Positions 18,677 to 25,749 of a DNA stretch of 41,847 bases are shown here, piece by piece. The position numbers were made by a program, and so were the translations under genes. Below the pieces are notes generated by a model. The model saw only the letters and a list, made by a program, of their open reading frames with translations, made no database searches and had not been told where the DNA came from. The stretch comes from an uncultured Clostridia bacterium (lineage in GTDB: Bacteria; Bacillota; Clostridia; Oscillospirales; Acutalibacteraceae). The DNA is taken from positions 1 to 41,847 of the forward strand of contig CAMJJL010000015.1 of assembly GCA_946406145.1 (NCBI GenBank), in the 5' to 3' direction. Position 1 is the first letter of the stretch, and the number at the start of each line of letters is the position of its first letter.

Positions 18677-18803
18677 GCAATGAAAATGATGTCATCCACA
18701 TCAATGCCGTTCAAGAAGTAATATCACCTCTGTTTAGCAGTTCAAGAAGTAATGTCATCTACCCTTGCCGGTTCAAGGGAAAATGTCAACCGGGAATATG
18801 TCA
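18677..18803 (-). repeat. Array of short repeats, probable remnant of an IS21-type end (left copy)
   Basis: On the plus strand GTTCAAGAAGTAATRTCA occurs at 18709-18726 and 18740-18757, a variant GTTCAAGGGAAAATGTCA at 18771-18788, a more diverged unit GCAATGAAAATGATGTCA at 18677-18694, and a lone ATGTCA at 18798-18803. The period is 31-32 bases. On the minus strand the units read TGACATTTTCCCTTGAAC-like, the style of the multiple terminal repeats of IS21-family elements (knowledge from memory). No istA/istB is nearby. An inverted partner array is at 21225. Confidence 0.6.
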
Positions 18804-18841
18804 TTATTATAGCAATATCAAAAGTGTTTGTCTACAAAAAT

Positions 18842-18873
18842 CAGGCGATTAGACATGCGTGTCTGACCGCCTG
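18842..18873 (-). terminator. Terminator after the NlpC/P60-dockerin gene
   Basis: Arms CAGGCGATTAGACA (18842-18855) and TGTCTGACCGCCTG (18860-18873) pair over 14 bp with two mismatches. Reading minus, the hairpin is followed by ATTTTTG. Confidence 0.8.
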
Positions 18874-18883
18874 AAAAGTATTG

Positions 18884-20986
18884 TTATGCAATTGGTTCTC
18901 CGATTGCATACGGCACCGTCATATGCGCAAGTGAACGCTGGATAAAGGTCACGTCAAGCGCAGTAACATCACCATCACCATCAACATCAGCAACTGTTTC
19001 ATTATAGCTTTCCGGCATTGTCATATGCGCAAGAGAACGCTGGATGAAGGTCACATCGAGTGAGGTAACCTCACTATCGCCATCTGCATCGCCGAGGAGA
19101 TTATTTACAATTGTTGGTGATTCCGTGGGTAGAGTAGTCGGAGACTCTGTCGGCGAAGTGGTTGGTTCTAAACATTCTCTAATAACTGTTCTTTCTCTTG
19201 CAATTATTGATGTCCCATCTGTATATTCAACAACTATAGCAATCGTGTTTTCTCCAACAGAGAGTTCATTTGTAAATATTTCCCTTCTGAATGCAGTAGC
19301 AAAAGGAACATCTTCACGCTTATACAATCCTGCTTCCTTATATTTTTCTCCGTTGATTAAACATTTAACACTTTTTATCTCTTTATTTGCTACTGCCCAG
19401 CCTTGAACAAGGAATTTTTCAGAAGAAATAACTTCGTTGTTTATTGGATTGTCAACTGCCACTTCATAATCTTTGACAAAGTTGCGAATAACAGGTACAG
19501 CACCAGTTCCATCCTTATAATTCACACATAACGCAAAGCTATTATCTCCGTATGCTAAATAGTCAGAAGAAAACTCACGCCTGAATGCAGTTGCATATGG
19601 CACATCTTCTCTATTATACAAACCAAGATTATAGTACGCTCCATTGTTAATTCTTACTGTAATAGACTCTATCTCTTTATCTGCATCAACCCATCCTTGG
19701 AATAGAAATGTATCTTCATCAATATGCTGACCTTCAACAGGGCAATCAACTGCGGCTATTATTGTTGGCCGAGTCCTGTTTATGGTTCTTACACCCGCAA
19801 CAACGCCTGTACCATCTGTAAAATTGACACATACTGATATTTTGTTGTTGCCTACATTTAGCTTAGAGGTAGATATATCGGCTCTAAAAGCTGTTGCATT
19901 TGGAACATCAGGTCTTGTGTATAGATTTGATGTTACATATTTTTCTCCATCATTTATACTACAAGTTATGCTTGCTATTTCTTTATTTGCCTGAACCCAA
20001 CCTTGGAAAAGAAAAGTTCTGTCGGTTATTTCTTGATTATCGGTTGGATAATCGTATCCAAATGAAGCAATTTCTCCCTCGATATCTATTGTTTTCATTC
20101 CTAATTCTGTATATTGTCCTTCACCCACATTTATCGCATACAAATATACATTTTGACGACCTGTTGGACTTACATCAATATACGAATCAAATCCATGACG
20201 GCAGTTTCCGATATTAATATCTGTTCTGTAAACATCAGCCTTAATTACATAACAAGGAGCTCCAGAACCAGCAGGACCGCCAACATAAACATGAATATCC
20301 AATGAAGCATTAGGGTCATCTAAATCATATGCCCAACCAGTTACCCTAATTCTTTTCATACCGCCTGTTATTATTGAATCCCATGCACCGATAGGATCGT
20401 GATTAGGTTCTTCATTATATCTCAGCACACCGTCCCATGGATAATTGTAATATCCTGCGACAGATATTTCTCCGCCATCTTGATCGCCTACTTGTTCGCC
20501 TAAACTATAATGCCCATGTCTATGATATTTACCATCCGTATTTGAATGAGAACACCATTGTGACATATAGCCACGATGGGCTCCAACGTTTTGACCATTG
20601 CCTATATATATTTCTGTATGACTTGATTCGTTAAGTAGAATATCGCCACGAATAAGTGAATTCGGATTACTTAGATCTATTTGACTTGCCGGAATCCAAG
20701 TAAAACCTTCTTTTGAAAAAATACTTCTCATATTAACAGTAGTAGTTGCTCCGCTTAACGATAGACCTGATTCTCTAAAGGCAGAAATTACTAACGAGGA
20801 ACAATCATAGTCCGGCCCCCATCTTCCATCCCAGCTATATCCATGTGAGTCATCATTAGCAATACTAACTGCCCAAGAAATAGCAGATTCTATTACGCTT
20901 CCCGCGCTTACCGTTACAGAAGCAACGGGAATCATGAGTACTATCATAGCAACAACTAATAGTATAGACAAACCTTTTTTATACAT
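18884..20986 (-). CDS. Secreted NlpC/P60-like cell-wall hydrolase with dockerin
   Basis: A 700-residue exported protein. The start at 20986 is chosen because GGAGG lies 7 bases upstream; the frame is open 17 codons further, but those lie inside the leader hairpins. Signal peptide about 1-28. Residues about 30-185 resemble an NlpC/P60 papain-like hydrolase that cuts peptidoglycan stem peptides: Cys62 in DYDCSSLV, His123 in SSHTEIYIGNG. A jelly-roll-like part (about 200-290) is followed by three related repeats of about 90 residues, each with FLFQGWV or FLVQGWA and ATAFR (near 320, 420 and 510), similar to Bsp-type surface repeats. A Ser/Thr/Pro linker leads to two dockerin repeats (GDADGDSEVTSLD and DVDGDGDVTALD). 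The gene is more A+T-rich than its neighbours: bases 19501-19560 have 22 G+C of 60, while 21601-21660 in rlmD have 38. It looks acquired. Confidence 0.82.
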   Translation of the reverse strand: MYKKGLSILLVVAMIVLMIPVASVTVSAGSVIESAISWAVSIANDDSHGYSWDGRWGPDYDCSSLVISAFRESGLSLSGATTTVNMRSIFSKEGFTWIPASQIDLSNPNSLIRGDILLNESSHTEIYIGNGQNVGAHRGYMSQWCSHSNTDGKYHRHGHYSLGEQVGDQDGGEISVAGYYNYPWDGVLRYNEEPNHDPIGAWDSIITGGMKRIRVTGWAYDLDDPNASLDIHVYVGGPAGSGAPCYVIKADVYRTDINIGNCRHGFDSYIDVSPTGRQNVYLYAINVGEGQYTELGMKTIDIEGEIASFGYDYPTDNQEITDRTFLFQGWVQANKEIASITCSINDGEKYVTSNLYTRPDVPNATAFRADISTSKLNVGNNKISVCVNFTDGTGVVAGVRTINRTRPTIIAAVDCPVEGQHIDEDTFLFQGWVDADKEIESITVRINNGAYYNLGLYNREDVPYATAFRREFSSDYLAYGDNSFALCVNYKDGTGAVPVIRNFVKDYEVAVDNPINNEVISSEKFLVQGWAVANKEIKSVKCLINGEKYKEAGLYKREDVPFATAFRREIFTNELSVGENTIAIVVEYTDGTSIIARERTVIRECLEPTTSPTESPTTLPTESPTIVNNLLGDADGDSEVTSLDVTFIQRSLAHMTMPESYNETVADVDGDGDVTALDVTFIQRSLAHMTVPYAIGEPIA

Positions 20987-21173
20987 TTGACAACCTCCAA
21001 TAAAAAATGCGTAACTCCTACAAACAGAGCTACGCATGAAAAATGCTTAGCTCTTATTGCTGCGAAACAAAAGTTCAAGTACTCTAAAGACATACATGAA
21101 AGTGAGCCTGCATTTTTACCGAAATAAAAATACATGCATGTCATTAGAGAAAAATGTTAACTTTCGTTTCGCA
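20987..21173 (-). promoter_or_regulatory. Structured 5' leader with competing terminator and antiterminator hairpins
   Basis: Between the promoter and the ribosome site the minus-strand RNA can form one long imperfect hairpin: P1 (21173-21160 with 21074-21061, 14 bp, one G-U), P2 (21149-21133 with 21098-21082, 17 positions, one mismatch and one G-U) and P3 (21131-21125 with 21118-21112, 7 bp). Then come two exclusive hairpins that share arm 21037-21026. Paired with 21054-21043 it gives a 12-bp hairpin with loop TTTTC (one mismatch). Paired with 21017-21007 it gives an 11-bp hairpin (one G-U) followed by T6, a classical terminator just before the GGAGG. This is the layout of a riboswitch or protein-controlled attenuator. 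I could not match it to a known class; c-di-GMP and c-di-AMP motifs were considered and not seen. Confidence 0.65.
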
Positions 21174-21178
21174 CTTTC

Positions 21179-21207
21179 ATTTTATCATAGCATCAAATTC
21201 AATGCAA
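21179..21207 (-). promoter_or_regulatory. Promoter of the NlpC/P60-dockerin leader
   Basis: Minus strand: TTGCAT (21207-21202), spacer 17, TAAAAT (21184-21179). The predicted transcript start (about 21173) falls at the first base of leader helix P1. Confidence 0.65.
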
Positions 21208-21224
21208 TAGATTCGACAAAAAAA

Positions 21225-21305
21225 TGACATCATTTTCGTTGCTACAACTATACCCCTGACATCATAAATCGAACACAACCCTAACCCTGTTATCATATTT
21301 CTAAC
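21225..21305 (+). repeat. Inverted partner array of IS21-type end repeats (right copy)
   Basis: TGACATCATTTTCGTTGC (21225-21242) is the inverted complement of 18677-18694 with 17 of 18 matches. A second TGACATCATAAATCGAAC starts at 21257 (32 bases later) and a weaker unit TTATCATATTTCTAAC follows near 21290. The spacing equals that of the left array. Confidence 0.5.
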
Positions 21306-21345
21306 ACAACCTCCCGTCACACTTTACTATACGAAAGCACAAAAA

Positions 21346-21393
21346 GAGGCTTCCAAAAACAGGCGATTTTTACACCTGAAAAATGGAAGCCTC
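21346..21393 (-). terminator. Terminator of rlmD
   Basis: A perfect 10-bp outer stem (GAGGCTTCCA at 21346-21355 with TGGAAGCCTC at 21384-21393), an inner CAGG/CCTG helix and, reading minus, a TTTTTG tract, 17 bases after the rlmD stop. Confidence 0.85.
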
Positions 21394-21409
21394 ATAAAAT
21401 GTGGCTATA

Positions 21410-22783
21410 TCAGTTGTTTTCTGTGTTTTTGCGTGACATCATAACTACTGCCTCGACATGCGAAGTTCGAGGGAACATGTCCACGGGTGTTATTTCTTTT
21501 ACGGAATAATTCTGCTCAGTGAACAGCTGGAGATCACGCGCCATGGTGGCAGGGTCACAGCTGACATAGACGACTCTTTCGGGCGACAACTGCACGATGG
21601 TGTCGATCAGCTCCGGAGTCAGACCCTTGCGCGGCGGATCGACGACGATCACATCGGGACGGATACCCTTTTTGCGAAATTCTTCCGTCGCCTGTGACGC
21701 GTCACCGCAGAAGAAGCGCGCGTTACTGACGCCGTTTTGCAGCGCGTTGCGCTTGGCGTTTTCGATCGCTTCGGGAATGATCTCCACCCCGATCAGCTCG
21801 CTGCATTGCTCCGCCATGCTCAGCCCGATCGTACCGGCGCCGCAGTAAAGATCGATCAATGTTTCCTTGCCGCTCAGCCGCGCGTATTCCTTCGCTTTGG
21901 CATACAACGTTTCTGCCTGTGATCGGTTGATTTGATAAAACGCCTCGGGCGCGATCTCAAAGCACAGTCCGCACAGTGTATCAGTAATGATGCCGTCGCC
22001 GAAAACCGTATATGAATGCTTGCCGAGGATGACGTTGGTATCCTCGGCATTGACGTTGAGGATAATGCTTTTGATTTGTTTATATTTTTCTGTAAGAGAA
22101 TAAAAAAGCGACGCGTCACCATCAAAATGTCTGCTGCCTGCCACGATACAAAGCATCACGTCGCCGGTCGTTTCTGCATAGCGCAGATAGAGATGACGGA
22201 TGCCGCGCCGATTCTGCGGCGTGTAAATCAGCGAGGAACGATGGCGCAGGAACGCGTACACATCCTCGATGATGTCATTGAAGATCGGCGGTGAAAGCTG
22301 ACAGCGCAGACAGTGCATGATGTGGTGGCTGTGGCGGGCGTAGTAGCCCATCACCACCTCGCCGTTGCGGTCGAGCCCGACCGGGATCATCGCCTTGTTG
22401 CGGTAGCCGTCAATATTCTTTGAAGGAATAATATCCCGGACAAGCTGAGCTTCCTGCTTGCCGATCCGCGTCACGGCGTCGATCACTTTCTGCCGTTTAG
22501 CGCGACATTCCGCCTTATAGGAAATGTGCCGATAGACACAGCCGCCGCAGGAGAACGATACGGGACAATCGGTATCAATACGATCGGGGGAAGGAGTGAC
22601 GATTTCCTCTACACGTGCGAATCCGACATTCTTCTTCACCTTGAGCACCTTGGCGCGGATGGTATCGCCGACAGCGGTATTGGGAACAAAAAAGACCATC
22701 TCCCCTGCCCTGCCGACGCCGTCGCCGTCAGAGGTCAGCGAGGTAATATTCAGTTCAATCATTTGGTTCTTTTGATACATCAT
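21410..22783 (-). CDS. rlmD: 23S rRNA (uracil-C5)-methyltransferase, RlmD/RumA type
   Basis: A 457-residue cytoplasmic SAM-dependent enzyme that methylates a uracil C5 in 23S rRNA (U1939 in E. coli). Residues about 8-65 form a TRAM RNA-binding domain. A CPVSFSCGGC motif near residue 73 and a later CLRC fit the four-cysteine iron-sulfur site of the family. The SAM fold begins at LIDLYCGAGTIGLSMAE. DPPRKG is followed by YVSCDPATMARDL, with the catalytic Cys at 409. Close homologues include RlmCD of Gram-positive bacteria, which modifies two uracils, so the exact site is uncertain. No strong ribosome site precedes the first ATG; an internal Met at codon 8 is an alternative start. Confidence 0.9.
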   Translation of the reverse strand: MMYQKNQMIELNITSLTSDGDGVGRAGEMVFFVPNTAVGDTIRAKVLKVKKNVGFARVEEIVTPSPDRIDTDCPVSFSCGGCVYRHISYKAECRAKRQKVIDAVTRIGKQEAQLVRDIIPSKNIDGYRNKAMIPVGLDRNGEVVMGYYARHSHHIMHCLRCQLSPPIFNDIIEDVYAFLRHRSSLIYTPQNRRGIRHLYLRYAETTGDVMLCIVAGSRHFDGDASLFYSLTEKYKQIKSIILNVNAEDTNVILGKHSYTVFGDGIITDTLCGLCFEIAPEAFYQINRSQAETLYAKAKEYARLSGKETLIDLYCGAGTIGLSMAEQCSELIGVEIIPEAIENAKRNALQNGVSNARFFCGDASQATEEFRKKGIRPDVIVVDPPRKGLTPELIDTIVQLSPERVVYVSCDPATMARDLQLFTEQNYSVKEITPVDMFPRTSHVEAVVMMSRKNTENN

Positions 22784-22905
22784 AATTCTAAAATCGCAAA
22801 ATAATACTTTGTTTTGTCTTTTCGGCGTTCATTATTTGTATTATACAATAGTCAAATTAGTTATTTTTCTAATACTGAAATATAATTTACTATTTGTTTT
22901 CACTA

Positions 22906-22934
22906 TTGCACTTTTATGGCGAAAGTGGTATGAT
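22906..22934 (+). promoter_or_regulatory. Promoter of murC
   Basis: TTGCAC (22906-22911), spacer 17, TATGAT (22929-22934), 79 bases before the start codon. The A+T-rich divergent gap 22784-23013 must also hold the rlmD promoter, for which I see no clear -35/-10 pair. Confidence 0.65.
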
Positions 22935-23013
22935 ATACAGAACAGGACATGCTGACTTACATAAAATAATCATGATCATACATAATACTATCGATATATA
23001 AGGGGCAATTACC

Positions 23014-24393
23014 ATGAACAAAGATCATCTTTTAGATAATATCAAACGCATCCACTTCATCGGCATCGGCGGCTCGGGCATGTGTCCACTGGCAGAGATT
23101 TTGCACAGCGAGGGTTTCATCCTCTCAGGCTCCGACTGCAACGAGGGCGAGACCCTCGACCGCATCCGCAGCTACGGTATCCCCGTACACATGGGTCATA
23201 AGGCGGAGAATATCGAGGGCGCCGAGCTGATCGTATACACTGCCGCTGTCAAGAAGGATAACCCCGAGCTGGTTGCCGCAGAACAGAAGGGCATCCCTGC
23301 CATCGAGCGCAGTGTGATGCTCGGCATCGTGACACGCCGCTATAACCGCTCGATCGCGATTGCCGGCACGCACGGCAAAACCTCCACCACCGCGATGCTC
23401 AGTCAGCTATTGATCGGCGCAGGCTTTGATCCCTCCGCGATCATCGGCGGTAAGCTCCCCTACCTCGGCGGTAACAGCTATGTCGGTCAGAGCGACATCA
23501 TCGTTTGCGAGGCGTGCGAGTATGTTGACACCTTCCTCGAGCTGACGCCGTACATCTCCGTGATCACCAATATCGACGCGGATCATCTCGACTACTTCAA
23601 AACGCTCGACAACATCAAAAAGAGCTTCAACAAGTTCTGTCACCTGACCACGGGTCTGATCGTCTACAACGGCGACGACGAAAATATCCTTGACGCGATC
23701 GAGGACGTTGAGCTTCCGATGATCACCTTCGGTTTCAGAAAGACCAACGACTATTACGCCGCGAATCTGCGCGACGTCAAGGGCGCTTACAAAACCTTTG
23801 ACCTGATGCACAAGGGCGAAAAGCTCTGTGAGATCGACCTGATGGTTCCCGGCAGACACAATATCTACAACGCGCTTGCCGCGGCGGCTACCGCGCATTA
23901 TCTGGGCGCGACGCCCGAGCAGATCGCGGAGAATCTGGGCAAGTTCACCGGCGTACACAGACGCTTTGAGATTCTCGGCGCACCGGGCGGCATCACGGTT
24001 GCGGACGACTTTGCGCATCATCCCACCGAACTGACCGCGACCCTCAGCTCCGCGATGGAGATGGGCTTCCGCAAGGTATGGGCGGTATTCCAGCCGCACA
24101 CCTTCTCCCGTACCGCGCTGCTGCTGGATGACTTCGCCAAGGCGCTGAGTATTCCCGACACGGCGATTATCTCGGAGATCCTGCCGGTACGCGAGACCAA
24201 CACCTACAACATCTACAACACCGACCTCGGCGCCAAGGTCGAGGGCAGCGTGTGTATCGACACCTTTGAGGATATCACCAAGTACATCGTCGAGAACGCG
24301 CAGGAGGATGATCTGGTCATCACCCTCGGCGGCGGAAACGTCTATATGTGCGCGAACATGATCCTAAAAGCACTGCAAAAGGAAGAGGATTAA
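23014..24393 (+). CDS. murC: UDP-N-acetylmuramate--L-alanine ligase
   Basis: A 459-residue cytoplasmic Mur ligase that adds L-alanine to UDP-MurNAc with ATP, the first peptide-forming step of peptidoglycan synthesis. Domain 1 opens with IHFIGIGGSGMCPLAEIL, the MurC nucleotide-fold signature. The ATP loop AGTHGKTSTT starts at residue 117. The central domain has NIDADHLDYF and the C-terminal domain VADDFAHHPTEL and FQPHTFSRT, all typical of MurC rather than MurD/E/F. AAGGGG lies before the ATG. It is a single-gene unit with its own promoter and terminator, away from any other mur gene. Confidence 0.97.
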   Translation: MNKDHLLDNIKRIHFIGIGGSGMCPLAEILHSEGFILSGSDCNEGETLDRIRSYGIPVHMGHKAENIEGAELIVYTAAVKKDNPELVAAEQKGIPAIERSVMLGIVTRRYNRSIAIAGTHGKTSTTAMLSQLLIGAGFDPSAIIGGKLPYLGGNSYVGQSDIIVCEACEYVDTFLELTPYISVITNIDADHLDYFKTLDNIKKSFNKFCHLTTGLIVYNGDDENILDAIEDVELPMITFGFRKTNDYYAANLRDVKGAYKTFDLMHKGEKLCEIDLMVPGRHNIYNALAAAATAHYLGATPEQIAENLGKFTGVHRRFEILGAPGGITVADDFAHHPTELTATLSSAMEMGFRKVWAVFQPHTFSRTALLLDDFAKALSIPDTAIISEILPVRETNTYNIYNTDLGAKVEGSVCIDTFEDITKYIVENAQEDDLVITLGGGNVYMCANMILKALQKEED

Positions 24394-24410
24394 TACTTTT
24401 TATCATAGCT

Positions 24411-24443
24411 ACGCCCACTGAAAGTTTGTCTTTCAGTGGGCGT
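24411..24443. terminator. Bidirectional terminator between murC and the lipoprotein gene
   Basis: A perfect 14-bp inverted repeat: ACGCCCACTGAAAG (24411-24424) and CTTTCAGTGGGCGT (24430-24443). It lies between the stops of two convergent genes. Confidence 0.85.
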
Positions 24444-24448
24444 TATAA

Positions 24449-24910
24449 TTATGTCATGTGCACCAGATAATATAACGTATAGCTCTCTCTGTCGTAAAAG
24501 AACATCTCTGTATCAGATGAATCTTCCGTTCTTTTAAAATAGGAATACAAATCGTCAGAAGTAATCATATGATAATCAAAGTCAAATTGACCGTGATCAT
24601 TTAAATATGCTTCGACTTCTTCAAAATAAGCGATCACATTCTGCCTGTCTTCAACAGAAGCGACCTTTTTATACCCTGCACCCAACAACTGATCTGCTAT
24701 ATCGGAGTCATAATAATAACGGGCATATTCGGTGATCTCAAACAATCCCTCCGAATAACTTTTTTCATCAATATAACTCGGCGGACAATATTCATTGAAA
24801 TGCGCTTCTGCCTCTGCATCCGTTCTCGCGATATCTTCTAAATATGGGAAACAACCGCTAAAGTACAGGCATAACGTTACTAAAACAACGATCCAAATGA
24901 TCTTATTCAT
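24449..24910 (-). CDS. Small putative lipoprotein of unknown function
   Basis: A 153-residue protein with an N-terminal hydrophobic segment ending in LYFSGC, an acceptable lipobox with Cys20 as the lipid-bearing residue. The mature part is acidic and rich in Tyr and Asp. I recognise no domain. Its start codon overlaps the stop of the HTH gene (ATGA) and a good AAGGAGA site lies inside that gene, so it is the third gene of the DUF2975/HTH operon. Family unknown. Confidence 0.65.
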   Translation of the reverse strand: MNKIIWIVVLVTLCLYFSGCFPYLEDIARTDAEAEAHFNEYCPPSYIDEKSYSEGLFEITEYARYYYDSDIADQLLGAGYKKVASVEDRQNVIAYFEEVEAYLNDHGQFDFDYHMITSDDLYSYFKRTEDSSDTEMFFYDRESYTLYYLVHMT

Positions 24911-25125
24911 TCCTGATTCTCCTTACGATACTCCAGCAGATCGCCGGGCTGACAGTCCAGCGCGTCGCAGAGCTTACGCAGGGTCTCCACCTTGACCGCC
25001 TTTGCCTTGCCGTTTTTGAGGATCGACATATTGGCAAGCGTGATCCCCACTTTACCGGCAAGATCGGTCACGCTCATCTTGCGCTTTGCAAGCATCACAT
25101 CGATATTAAAAATGATCTCACCCAT
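24907..25125 (-). CDS. Small Cro/CI-type (Xre/YozG-like) DNA-binding protein
   Basis: A 72-residue single-domain helix-turn-helix protein. The HTH (MSVTDLAGKVGITLANMSIL, about residues 17-36) and the ending ALDCQPGDLLEY are typical of the YozG group of small Xre regulators. These are nearly always next to a DUF2975 membrane protein, as here (9 bases between the genes). GAGGTGA precedes the ATG. It probably represses its own operon; a palindrome upstream of the promoter (25671-25687) is a candidate site. Confidence 0.88.
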   Translation of the reverse strand: MGEIIFNIDVMLAKRKMSVTDLAGKVGITLANMSILKNGKAKAVKVETLRKLCDALDCQPGDLLEYRKENQE

Positions 25126-25134
25126 ATTTTCACC

Positions 25135-25614
25135 TCAAATCGTCAAACGGTTTTCATCCTCGATATCGGCAGCGCGTGACGTCAGGTGAGAAAGCGCGAA
25201 TGACGCAACGCAGATCGCCGCACCGAGGAACACCACTACCAGCGACATCAGGACAAGCCCCGGGTGATTCATATTCAAAAGCCATAACACAATATTTCCG
25301 ATAAAGAAATATACAGCGTCAACCGCCGCAAGGATCGCGATGATTCTCAACAGCTTTGCGTTAGCCAAAGAAAAAGCATTGTTACGCGCGATGTTGGAGG
25401 CGATCTGCCAACCGAGCACCAGTACAACAAAACAGGGCACTGCGGCGATCCAAAGGAAAATCATCCACGGGATATAGGCGCCGGCAAATTCAGGATACGC
25501 CTTGACGATAGACTTGCCGATCGACGGAACGGCAGCGCCCAGAATGATAACGCCGCACACCGCAAAACCCAAGAGAATCGCTTTCATCCAAACTGAGAGA
25601 GTTTTTAATTTCAT
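25135..25614 (-). CDS. DUF2975-family membrane protein
   Basis: A 159-residue protein with four membrane segments and the DUF2975 layout, including the middle motif NNAFSLANAKLLRIIA between helices 2 and 3 and a short charged C-terminus. The family has no firm biochemical role. Its steady pairing with a YozG-like HTH suggests a membrane sensor or partner of that regulator. It is the first gene of the operon, with GGAGGTGAG before the ATG. Confidence 0.85.
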   Translation of the reverse strand: MKLKTLSVWMKAILLGFAVCGVIILGAAVPSIGKSIVKAYPEFAGAYIPWMIFLWIAAVPCFVVLVLGWQIASNIARNNAFSLANAKLLRIIAILAAVDAVYFFIGNIVLWLLNMNHPGLVLMSLVVVFLGAAICVASFALSHLTSRAADIEDENRLTI

Positions 25615-25634
25615 ACGCTCACCTCCATAACCCG

Positions 25635-25663
25635 ATTATAGCAGAGAGGTTATTGAAAGTCAA
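25635..25663 (-). promoter_or_regulatory. Promoter of the DUF2975/HTH/lipoprotein operon
   Basis: Minus strand: TTGACT (25663-25658), spacer 17, perfect TATAAT (25640-25635). The start codon is only about 20 bases downstream, so the leader is very short. Confidence 0.85.
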
Positions 25664-25670
25664 GATAAAT

Positions 25671-25687
25671 TTATCGAGTTACGATAA
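25671..25687. promoter_or_regulatory. Palindrome upstream of the DUF2975 promoter, candidate operator
   Basis: TTATCG and CGATAA flank a 5-base centre, 7 bases upstream of the -35. The place and symmetry suit binding of a dimeric regulator, perhaps the HTH protein of this operon. Inference only. Confidence 0.35.
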
Positions 25688-25703
25688 GCAACTATAGTAA
25701 AGA

Positions 25704-25728
25704 AACTGCCACCGCAAGGGTGGCAGTT
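25704..25728 (-). terminator. Terminator of the HtrA gene
   Basis: AACTGCCACC (25704-25713) pairs perfectly with GGTGGCAGTT (25719-25728). Reading minus, TTTCTTT follows. It lies 21 bases after the stop. Confidence 0.85.
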
Positions 25729-25749
25729 CTCATATCATCATTTATTGTG

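Noticed and set aside
18677..18803. Regularly spaced repeats as a CRISPR array
   Set aside because: Units are only about 18 bases and degenerate, the gaps are 13-14 bases, and no cas genes are near. The inverted partner at 21225 fits transposon ends better.
20986..21037. Longer start of the NlpC/P60-dockerin protein (17 extra codons)
   Set aside because: The extra codons lie in the terminator hairpin, have no ribosome site and would spoil the signal peptide; GGAGG is correctly placed for the start at 20986.
20987..21173. Leader as a known c-di-GMP or c-di-AMP riboswitch
   Set aside because: The conserved motifs of those classes that I remember were not found. The call is left as unknown class, to be settled by covariance search.
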